DNA from: Garcia nutans
Taxonomy: Eukaryota; Streptophyta; Magnoliopsida; Malpighiales; Euphorbiaceae
Length of the DNA: 64,000 nt
Reading direction: 5' to 3'
Assembly (NCBI GenBank): GCA_947685225.1
Contig: CANTUV010000003.1
Location: forward strand, 8,316,001-8,380,000
The translations under genes were made by a program, and so were the position numbers. Below are positions 55,425 to 64,000 of the stretch, piece after piece. The first letter of the stretch is position 1; each line of letters opens with the position of its first letter. Under the pieces are notes generated by a model. That model worked only from the letters and a program-made list of their open reading frames with translations, made no database searches and was not told the DNA's origin.

Positions 55425-58400
55425 TGTAACACCCTTATACCCTATATACGTACAAAACATATTTCTAGCATATGTAAAATATGCATATACAGTACAAAAA
55501 TGTCACAGACGGATTTACAAAATTTTTTTTACATTCCAATTTAAAATTTCAAAATCTAAACATATAAAAATTAAATAGAATATAAATATTATTTACTTGT
55601 TACAAGAACCCAAAATAAATAATATATATATAAATCTCTGGGAAAAATTCGCCAAAGTTTTGTTTGTATTTTGGACATCCCAAAATTTAGCAATTACTCA
55701 ACCTGCAAAAAGAAAACACTCCCAATAATTTCAAGTCACCCTCTCAACCATACTTCTCAATTTCAACAATTTTCTCAAACATTTATACATATAGATATAT
55801 ATAATTTAAAACACTTACTCTCCCATTTCAAATACATTGACCCAAACATTCTTTATAATATACAATACGTAAAATTCAAAACAAAATATATTATGCATAA
55901 AACTCAAAATGTACAATAACATAAAAATATATACATGTTGCTGGCAGTGTTTCTGATCTCGATAGCAACTCTACAAGCTCAACTACAAGTCTAGACCCGA
56001 CCTAGTCTAGAAGAACTCTCTGGCTCAACTGGGTCTACCCTGTCACCTACGTGATGGAAACAATCACGCTAGGCCGAAGCCTAATGGTACAAACTTTGAT
56101 AATAACAATATAACTCCATGCAATACCAAATGCATAATGCATATAGATGTCACATCAATCCACTTTCTTATATTTTTCAAATATTTCATAAGCACAACTC
56201 ATAATATTATATTACTCAGTTGTATCAAATTCATAATTCACATTAAAACAAAGAAAGCATGGGCCCAAAAAGAATCTAATATGCTATTCAAATTTCAGAG
56301 TTACTGCTTTGGTCCATAATGACACCATGTGTCTAGCCCCGTAGGCAATATATATATCCATGGATAATGTAATAGCCCCAGTCTCTTAGACCTCAACCCG
56401 GCTAGACCCTTAGGCCCCAGTATCTTGGTCCTCAACCCGGCTAGACTGCTACAGTTTTTGACGCTTACGACCCAGTCTTTTCACCCCAAAAACATCATAT
56501 TTATCAGCTGGCCTGGCTTACGACCCAGTCTTTTCACCATTCCAGCGTATAGCCCGTAGGCAATCACAGGCATTCCGCCAAACCCAGAACTTTAAAAATT
56601 GAATAGAATACTAGGCACACAATTTATTCATATTTCTCATTATTAATCTCTTTCTCATTTTTACATATTCAACCTAGGCACATTGCCTTATTTTCACATT
56701 TTTTTTCTCACTTTTCTCATTTTTCACATCTTTCTCATTTTTCTCACTTTTCTCATTTTTATCAATATCAATTCATTTCATTATTACACATATCTCATTT
56801 TTGCATTCACAACACATTACTTTGGTTATTTTCACATAATATGCATATTTCACATGTTACACAAATTAGCCATTATCAATGGCTTTTCACAATGCATTTA
56901 ACACATATATGACATTACAAATGTCATAGCACATTATGCATACACAATCAATGAACCAAGTAGCTTAACATATTTTTCAACCAAAATGTGTTAAGTCAAA
57001 ATGTTATGCAAATATAAATATCATATTCAAAGTTTGTACATACCTCCACTAACAACCCAAAGCAAGCTAAAAACAACCTTCAATCCAATCTTTCTAACTT
57101 GCCCTTCACCACTTGGATGAAGCAAATCAATCTCCCTCAATGCCTAAACCAAATGTGATAGCAAATAATCATTTAGTATCACATTTAATGGCATTTCCAA
57201 CATTAAATCATAATTACACATCACTCCTATAAATTTCCAAAAATTTAGCCTTTCCTTACTTCAACATTAGAATTCCATTCTACTACAATTAAATTAGTAT
57301 TTTAAGTTTATTTATATTATTAAAAACATATTTTAATACATTAAAATCATTTACATTATAAAAATACACTCTTATATACAAAATCTCAAAAATGGCCTAA
57401 CCTTCCCCCATTGAAGGTTTTCCATTCCAGCACAATCCATTACTCATTCCAAGCTTATATTAATCACTTTCAACACTAAACAACATGCTTAAACAAATAA
57501 AATCGCACAATTCAACCACTTTGGAAAATCACTTTTTCAAAACCCTAAATCTCCACTTCCATTCTCAAACTCCAACCCAACACCACCAAATCCAATATTT
57601 GACTTTAAAATACTTATTTATGAATCAAAACAACTCATTTGGAATCAATTTGCACAATTAAAATTCATGTTTTCAAAACCCCAAAAATCCATAACCCTAA
57701 ATTCTCTCTCTTCACCATTCTTTAACCAAATTCCATCATGTCTTCAATCTAACCTTAGAATCATTTTTAACTACCCAAAATAACATCATACATACCAATT
57801 CCAACAATTATAACATACTACATAAAAATTCAAACTCTCACATAATCTAAATTTCCAAGGAATTCAAAGAAAAGAGATGGAAACTTACTAATTTTGGTGG
57901 AAATCACCAAAAATCCACTTGAAACTTGTTAATTCCTTCAATTTATGGTGTATGGAAGAAGCAAAATCCTTGGTCTTCAATCATCCATGGAAGCCACGTT
58001 CTTGAGAAGAAGAAGAAGAAGAAGAAGAAGAAGAAGAAGAAGACTTTTAAATATTCTTTCCTTTTCATCTTTTTTTTAACCACATATATATATATATTAA
58101 AATAATTTAATTATTTAATTATTTAATTATTTTTTTAATAAATTAAAAGTCCTAATTTCCCTCTTCCATTCAAAATTAATTTGTTTTTGAATTATTTTAT
58201 TAATTTTAAATTTATAAGATTTAATTACCAAAATACCCTTTTCTTTTAAAAAGTGTTGACTTTTATATATGTTATGTATATTTTCCATATATATCATATA
58301 TATATTCCACTTTTTCATTTAAAATCCCTTCATTTTTTATTTAAAACTATTAATTTAATTTATTCTTTTAAATTATTATATATTTTATCAAATTTTCCAA

Positions 58401-58434
58401 AAATTAGAAATTTTCAAAAATTTTGGATGTTACA
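55425..58434 (-). repeat. 3' LTR of the minus-strand chromovirus
   Basis: Plus-strand reading starts TGTAACACCCTTATACCC and ends TTTGGATGTTACA; 3010 bp. It includes a GAA microsatellite (about 58005-58043). The minisatellite slot (56293-56600) holds units around CTAGCCCCGTAGGCAA and GGCTTACGACCCAGTC. Confidence 0.9.
56293..56600. repeat. LTR minisatellite slot, GACCCAGTCTTTTCACC type
   Basis: After TTTCAGAGTT (56293-56302) come two copies of GGCTTACGACCCAGTCTTTT-like sequence and CCTCAACCCGGCTAGAC repeats, then CCAGAACTTTAAAAATTG, a decayed partner of the usual AACTCTGAAA. Confidence 0.6.
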
Positions 58435-58447
58435 ATTCTCTCCCCCT
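58435..58447 (-). promoter_or_regulatory. Polypurine tract of the minus-strand chromovirus
   Basis: On the minus strand TAGGGGGAGAGAAT lies directly before the LTR start TGTAACATCC. Confidence 0.85.
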
Positions 58448-58479
58448 AAAACAAATTTTGTCCCCGAAATTACCTGTCC

Positions 58480-59690
58480 TCAAGTCTGGAACAAATGGGG
58501 AAACTGACTCTGCATCGCCTGCTCACTTTCCCATGTCGCCTCCTCAGTGGCATGATTCCTCCAAAGGACTTTCACAAGTGGCACCCTCTTATTCTTCAAT
58601 TCTTTAACCTCTCGTGCCAAAATCGCCACTGGTTCTTCCTCGTAAGTCAGATCTGGACTCACCTCAATGGACTCCACTAACAAGATATGAGATGGGTCAG
58701 ACCTATATCTCTGAAGCATCAAGACATGGAAAACATTATGTATTCGATCCAACTCAGGCGGCAAAGCTAGTCTATAAGCTACTGGACCAACTCTCTCCAA
58801 CACCTCATATGGTCCTATGAAACGAGGACTCAACTTCCCTTTGCGGCCAAATCTCAAAATTTTCTTCTATGGAGACACCTTCAGAAACACTTTATCTCCC
58901 ACACTAAAATCTATGTCTCTTCTCTTTAAATCTGAATAAGATTTCTATCGGTCTGAAGCTGCTTTCAAATGACCCCGAATCACCTTCACCTTCTCCTCTG
59001 TTTCCTTAATCAAATCGGGACCAACCAGTTTACTTTCTCCAACTTCATCCCAACACAAAGGTGTCCTGCATCTCCTGCCATATAAAGCCTCATAAGGAGT
59101 CATCCCAATACTCGACTGATGACTATTGTTATAAGAAAATTCAATTAATGGCAAAAATCTGTCCCAATTCCCGGCAAAATCAATGATACATCTCCTCAAC
59201 ATATCCTCTAGAATCTGTATCACTCTCTATGACTGTCCATCTATCTGAGGATGAAAGTAGTACTAAAATGCAATCGAGACCCTAGAGCATTATGCAAACT
59301 CTTTCAAAATCTCGAAGTAAACTGGGGATCTCGATCTGACACCAAAGAAACTGGGACTCCATGCAACCTGACTATCTCATTGATATACAGCTCAGCCAAC
59401 CTCTCAAGAGAATAATCCATCCGAACTGGAAGAAAATGAGCTGTCTTCATCATCCGATCAACTATCACCCAGATTGCATCATGCTTCTTCTGAGTTAAAG
59501 GCAGTCCAGTCACAAAATCCATTGTCACTCGCTCCCATTTCCACTCTAGCACTGATAAAGGTTGGAGCAATCCTGAAGGAACTTGGTGCTTAGCCTTCAC
59601 TTTATGGCAAGTGAGACATCTGGGTACAAACTCTGCTATGTCTCTCTTCATACCTGACCACCAATAATGTCGCTTCAAGTCCTGATACAT
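58480..59690 (-). pseudogene. Chromovirus integrase with chromodomain, broken
   Basis: From 59690: MYQDLKRHYWWSGMKRDIAE, CLTCHKVKAKHQVPSGLLQP, MDFVTGLPLTQKKHDAIWVI and EIVRLHGVPVSLVSDRDPQF, covering the zinc end and the catalytic Asp residues. A stop and a one-base loss follow near 59303-59224. Then come IDFAGNWDRFLPLIEFSYNN with ALYGRRCRTPLCWDEVG, and after more damage KLSPRFIGPYEVLERVGPVA and a C-terminal segment (PVAILAREVKELKNKRVPLV, WRNHATEEATWESEQAM). That last segment has the layout of a plant retrotransposon chromodomain, which binds chromatin to guide insertion. The zinc region continues upstream beyond the solo LTR at 59696. Confidence 0.9.
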
Positions 59691-59695
59691 CTTGG

Positions 59696-61119
59696 TGTTA
59701 GTGTATGTGCCCTAGGCCATTTATTTGGATCTTTATGTTATACATTCATTATTAATAAATGAGGTTTTATTATCATTATTGTTTGTTTGCATGTTACACA
59801 ATTTTGATATTTGTCCCTGGTTTATTATTGTTATAGAGATAAAAAAAAATAATTCTTAACCAGTATGAACATTGATTTGATAATCATTAGATGGTTATGT
59901 GTATAGTGATACAAATCAATTTCATAGATACTTGTTAGAGAACAATGTATTGGATAGACCCATCATGAGATTACTACATGGGTTAGTGTCATAAGTAAAT
60001 CTCATGATAGTTATGTATTAATTCTTTGACTTGAGATTGTCATAGTTTCCAATATAAGGACTATTATATTTTGACATGATCAAACATTATCCGTAACTGG
60101 ATAGTAATAAAGGTTATGTTCATATATGATAGAAATTATGTAGAGGATAATGAACAATCAAGATAGAATTTGTCCCTCTCTTTGAGAGAGATATCTTTTG
60201 GGCCCCTCGATAAGTGAGACTGTGAAATGCATGGCCGTGCTCAAATGAATTGATAGTGTGATCAATTTCATTTGTTTTTATCAGTCTACTTGGAGATCGA
60301 GTAATCATAAGTTTGGACAATATAAGTATGACGTTGACCATGACTTATGTTCAAGCTAGATATCGTGTGACAAAGGGATTAATGCATATACTATTATTAG
60401 GCAAATTGGACATTCCTTATATTAATTGGGTAGTTGTAACGCCTTGCTAGAGGCCAATTATGACTTGTTGATTTAATAGAGATTAAATTGACTGCCAATT
60501 AATATGGGCCTATCGGGTCACACACAAGAATGCGTTTTGGGCTGGATATAATATTAATAATATTAATATTAGATATTAATATTTATTATTATTATTATTT
60601 TCGTTTTTATATATATATATTATTAGATAATATATTCAGAATCCTAATTAGATTTGGATTTTGAATTTGACTTACCTTATCCAATTATATATATTATTAG
60701 ATAATGTATTCAAAATCCTAATTAGACTTGGATTCTGAATTTGACTTTCCGTATCCAATTTTGAATTGGATTCTGGAGTGATTATATTCACTCCAGACGT
60801 TAAGTCTTCTAAGAGGTAACAAAAAAAAGAGGAATGAAAAAGGTAACCCTAATACGTTTTTAGAGAAAACGTTTTTCCAGCCTTCGCCGTTGCAGAGAGC
60901 TAGCACTCCAAACGGAAGCATTCGTGTGGATACGCGATAGAGGGTGTTTCGCGATCGAGGCATCTCTTCCAAACTGTGATTTCGAATCATCAACAGGTTA
61001 GTTCTTTGAACACTTTTGTCGAATTAAACGAACAGCATGGATCCTGGTGGGAAATCAGAGATCAAATATTTTTCCGCTGCGTGTTTTTGTTTGCAGTGAC
61101 CTCCTATGATTTCTTAACA
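59696..61119 (+). mobile_element. Solo LTR inserted in the chromovirus integrase gene
   Basis: 1424 bp, TGTTAGTGTATGTGCCCTAG to CCTATGATTTCTTAACA, flanked by CTTGG at 59691-59695 and 61120-61124. TGTTA/TAACA ends are inverted. A TATA-rich stretch near 60609-60620 and the likely transcribed leader (AACCCTAATACG..., with a TTTGCAG near the end) favour plus-strand orientation, probably a Copia LTR. No internal region remains, and frames within it are not convincing genes. Confidence 0.88.
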
Positions 61120-61124
61120 CTTGG

Positions 61125-62088
61125 TACTCCCAGGGTGCATAGGCAAAAGTGACTGATGTGCTTCCTCTAATATCATTCTTTTCAATTTTGCATCATCAGG
61201 AATACACAATCTATCTCTGTACCATAGACTGTCATCATCCCTCACATAAAAGTTTCGACTTTCCCCTTTCTGACAAACCAGCACAATTTTTTGAATTCTC
61301 TCATCTGCTAATTGAGCCTCCCTAATATGATCCAACAAGACTGGCTTCAACTGCAACTGAGCCATCAAAGCACCATCATCAGAAGGCTCAAATCTAGCAT
61401 GCAATGCTCTCAACTCAACAAGCAACGAGAGCGAATAAGCAGTCAAACCTACCAAAGATTTCTGACTCAAGGCATCAGCAACAACATTTGCCTTACCAGG
61501 ATGATAATCAATCAAACAGTCATAGTCTTTAATCAACTCTAACCACCGCCTCTGCCAAAGATTCAGCTCTCTCTGAACACCCAAGTATTTCAAACTCTTG
61601 TGATCTGTATAAATGAAACACTTTTCCCCATACAAATAATGCCGCCAAATCTTCAAGGCAAAGACTATTGCTGCTAATTCCAAATCATGCGTTGGATAAT
61701 TCAGCTCATGCGGTTTCAACTGTCGAGAGGCATAAGCAATGACTCTACCCTCCTGCATCAAAACACAACCTAAACCATTTTGTGAAGCATTACTATATAT
61801 CACATATGGTTTACCTTCCACAGGCAAAGTAAGGACAGGAGCTTGAGTCAACATCTCCCTCAGCTGCTCAAAACTCGCCTGATAACGATCTGTCCACACA
61901 AATTTAACTCCTTTCCGAAGTAATCTGGTGAGTGGTATAGCTATTATAGAAAAACTCTTCACAAACCGACGATAATAGCCTGCCAATCCCAGAAAACTTC
62001 TAACCTCAGTCACAGTCTTCGGTGGACTCCAATTCAAGATAGCCTCAATTTTACTCGGATCAACACTAATACCCTCTGCTGAAACCAC
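61125..62088 (-). pseudogene. Chromovirus RNase H and integrase start
   Basis: A 300-odd residue open frame. It starts at the RT thumb/connection (GISVDPSKIEAILNWSPPKT, RSFLGLAGYYRRFVKSFSII). RNase H follows with YSNASQNGLGCVLMQEGR (the first catalytic Asp of the usual SDAS is Asn here), LKPHELNYPTHDLELAAIVF and IYTDHKSLKYLGVQRELNLW. DYDCLIDYHPGKANVVADAL comes next, then the linker and the start of the integrase zinc region (ILEEAHQSLLPMHPGSTK). The solo LTR interrupts it at 61119. A TAG at about 62093 separates it from RT. Confidence 0.92.
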
Positions 62089-62106
62089 ATGACCAAGAAA
62101 AGCTAC

Positions 62107-62805
62107 CTAATCGAGCCAGAACTCACACTTAGATAATTTAGCATACAACTGCTTTTCTCTCAGAGTCTGTAATACGATCCGCAAATTCCTATCATGATCC
62201 TCCTCATTACGCGAATACACCAAGATGTCATCAATGAAGACTACCACAAACTGATCCAAATATGGTCCGAATACCCTGTTCATCAAATCCATAAAAGCTG
62301 CTGGTGCATTCGTCAATCCAAAGGGCATCACCAGAAACTCATAATGCCCATACCTCGTACGAAAAGCTGTCTTGGGTACATTCACATCTCTGACTCTCAA
62401 CTGATGGTAGCCTGATCTCAGATCAATCTTAGAGAATAATACTGCTCCCTTCAACTGATCAAAGAGATCATCTATCCGAGGCAAAGGATACTTGTTCTTG
62501 ATGGTCACCTTATTCAACTACCTATAATCAATACACAATCTCATGGTGTCATCCTTCTTCTTCACAAACAACACAGGCGCCCCCCACGGGGACACACTAG
62601 GGCGGATAAACCCTTTATCCAATAACTCCTGCAACTGCACTTTCAACTCTCTCAACTCAGCAGGTGCCATCCGATAAGGGGTAATAGAGATAGGAGTGGT
62701 ACCAGGCAACAAATCGATACCAAACTCCACTTCTCTCAGGTGGTACCCCTGGCAACTCATCAGGGAAAACATTTGGAAACTCGACAACTGTGGGTATACT
62801 TTCAA
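62107..62805 (-). pseudogene. Chromovirus reverse transcriptase, one in-frame stop
   Basis: REVEFGIDLLPGTTPISITP, GFIRPSVSPWGAPVLFVKKK and MRLCIDYR lead to a TAG at about 62520-62518. The frame continues with KVTIKNKYPLPRIDDLFDQL, FSKIDLRSGYHQLRV, FLVMPFGLTNAPAAFMDLMN and the catalytic FIDDILVYSRNEEDH, ending at TAG 62106-62104 after SKCEFWLD. Both stops lie where Gln is expected, a C-to-T change. A phase change near 62740 separates it from protease. Confidence 0.93.
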
Positions 62806-63290
62806 GCAGGGATCCCACTACTCTAGTATCTACAACATGAGCAAGATAAGCCTCACATCCCTTCCGAATCATTCTCTCAGCTAAAATAGCTGAAACAAAC
62901 ATAGATGAAAGATACCTCTACTCACTAGATACTATAACATCCCTACCATCCCGTGTTCTCAAAGTAACACATTTCCTCTGACAGTCTACCACAGCCCCAT
63001 GCTTGGATAACCAATCCATGCCCAAAATCAGATCATATTCCCTAAAAGGCATCTCAATCAGGTCATCGAGAAACTCCTCATCTTGAACAACAACTTGATT
63101 ATCTCGGTGCACCCTGCTCACCACAACACTATGCCCTAAAGGATTTGTCACCAAGACATCAAATCCTAGGGACTCAGAATGCAATTCAGACACAGGAAGG
63201 ATAGATGCACTTATGTATGAATACGTAGATCCAGGATCTAATAGAGCAAGGACTGAAATACCAAATAAAGAAAATGTACCCGCAATGACG
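62657..63290 (-). pseudogene. Chromovirus aspartic protease and linker
   Basis: Upstream of 63193 the active-site region can be read as LLDPGSTYSYISASIL-like sequence (63260-63200). Then come SESLGFDVLVTNPLGHSVVV, YDLILGMDWLSKHGAVVDC and TLRTRDGRDVIVSSE, a stop, and the linker MIRKGCEAYLAHVVDTRVVG with FPNVFPDELPGVPPE. The protease would process the gag-pol polyprotein. Confidence 0.85.
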
Positions 63291-63292
63291 GC

Positions 63293-64000
63293 TTAAGCAT
63301 CCGGCTGTCTCTGCATCACATAAACCCGCTGAGATGGCCCAGCCTCATCTGGCCTACTGCCTCCGGATGTAGAGCCTCCTCTCTGACTAAACCCAGGGCG
63401 ACCACCTCTACTAAAACCTCTGCCACCATGACCCCCTCTGACACTGGGTCGAGAAGATGCAGTATCTGCCCGCCTAACATCTGGTGGCTCGGGACAATCT
63501 CTAATAAAATGGTCTGATGATCGACATCTAAAACACACTCCCGAAGCACCTCTCCACCAGCAGACACCTCCGTGTACTCTACCACAATGAATGCAAGTAG
63601 GTGGATTAGGTCTCTGAGCCACTGGAGTCGGAGCACTAGCCACTGAAATTGTAGGTCTTTGTCTCTGTCTCTACTGTTGTACTGACCTGCCAAACTGCCC
63701 CTGACTCCTACTAAACCTCTGAAAATGTCCCCCTCGGCCTCTCTTCACTGATGAAGACCCTGCCTCACTCTGGGGTCTCCTAACTCTGGTCTCCTCAACC
63801 CTGGCAACTGCTGCAAGATTCTGCGCCCTCTCAACACTCTTGGTAACTGCAACTAACTGGGAGAAATCCTAATACCGAGAGCCTGCAATGATGCACATGA
63901 TAGAGGGTCTCAGTCCCTCCTCAAACCTCCTGCACCTGTCAAACTCGTCAGAAATAATCCCACCAGCATAGTGACTCAATCAGATAAACTCAATCTCATA
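63293..64000 (-). pseudogene. Chromovirus gag, C-terminal part, continuing beyond the window
   Basis: The frame 63643-63293 has PTCIHCGRVHGGVCW followed by CFRCRSSDHFIRDCPEPPD, the paired zinc-binding tail of Tekay/Del gag, then a Gly/Arg/Ser-rich tail ending MQRQPDA. Upstream to 64000, after stops near 63673 and 63870, CRRFEEGLRPSIMCIIAG and QLVAVTKSVERAQNLAAVAR match the end of the capsid domain. The N-terminus lies outside. Confidence 0.85.

Larger units (their letters stand above)
55425..64000 (-). mobile_element. Tekay-type chromovirus, minus strand, running out of the window
   Basis: 3' LTR 55425-58434, polypurine tract, integrase, RNase H, RT, protease and part of gag in minus-strand order. 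The 5' LTR and gag start lie beyond 64000. The integrase C-terminus is chromodomain-like. Coding is much better kept than in the old plus-strand element but carries CAG-to-TAG and TGG-to-TGA stops and small indels. It sits in the old element's 3' LTR; TGGAT (55420-55424) is the likely left target duplication. Confidence 0.9.

Overview
The window is plant nuclear DNA, most likely from a large-genome eudicot. It is packed with nested LTR retrotransposons (Tekay/Del-type chromoviruses, Tat/Ogre-type Ty3 elements, a Sirevirus-type Copia element) and holds a decayed piece of chloroplast DNA in a nuclear setting. I found no host protein gene, tRNA or rRNA gene. Species cannot be told from the sequence alone.

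Layout. 1-1326: 3' part of an LTR of 'family A', rich in CACGGCCAAG hairpins. 1327-4612: 3' end of a plus-strand Tat-type element: untranslated region with two minisatellites, polypurine tract, LTR. 4613-5938: remnant of a minus-strand Tekay-like element (leader, primer site, partial LTR). 5939-6716 and 16880-19683: one plastid insertion (NUPT) carrying rpoB and the first bases of rpoC1. It is split by a complete, young Sirevirus-like Copia element at 6717-16879 (minus strand, near-identical LTRs, ATATC target duplication, extra ORF downstream of pol). 19684-24354: 5' half of a minus-strand Tat element (gag, leader, primer site, LTR). 24355-30095: 3' half of a plus-strand Tekay element (integrase and a long, interrupted LTR). 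30096-33734: ruined plus-strand Ogre/Tat gag-protease.

33735 to the end: a nest several layers deep. The oldest visible layer is a plus-strand Tekay element (5' LTR 33735-36633, coding remnants, 3' LTR from 54488). Its protease/RT junction took a 12.6-kb non-autonomous LTR element (37802-50417, target duplication GTCCC), whose 3' LTR took a solo LTR (39008-42094). Its RT took a family A solo LTR (50759-52467, target duplication TCAGA). Its 3' LTR took a minus-strand Tekay chromovirus (55425 to beyond the window), whose integrase gene took another solo LTR (59696-61119, target duplication CTTGG).

Nothing here works as a host operon or pathway; the functional units are gag-pol cassettes, nearly all broken by stops and indels. 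The most interesting signals are regulatory and structural. The Copia element's extra ORF lies behind a private promoter-like region that repeats the GCGGTCGC motif and TATA geometry of the LTR. One GC-rich hairpin motif recurs in LTRs of unrelated families. Tekay LTRs carry a different minisatellite at one fixed site. The Copia element is young yet damaged in its coding region.
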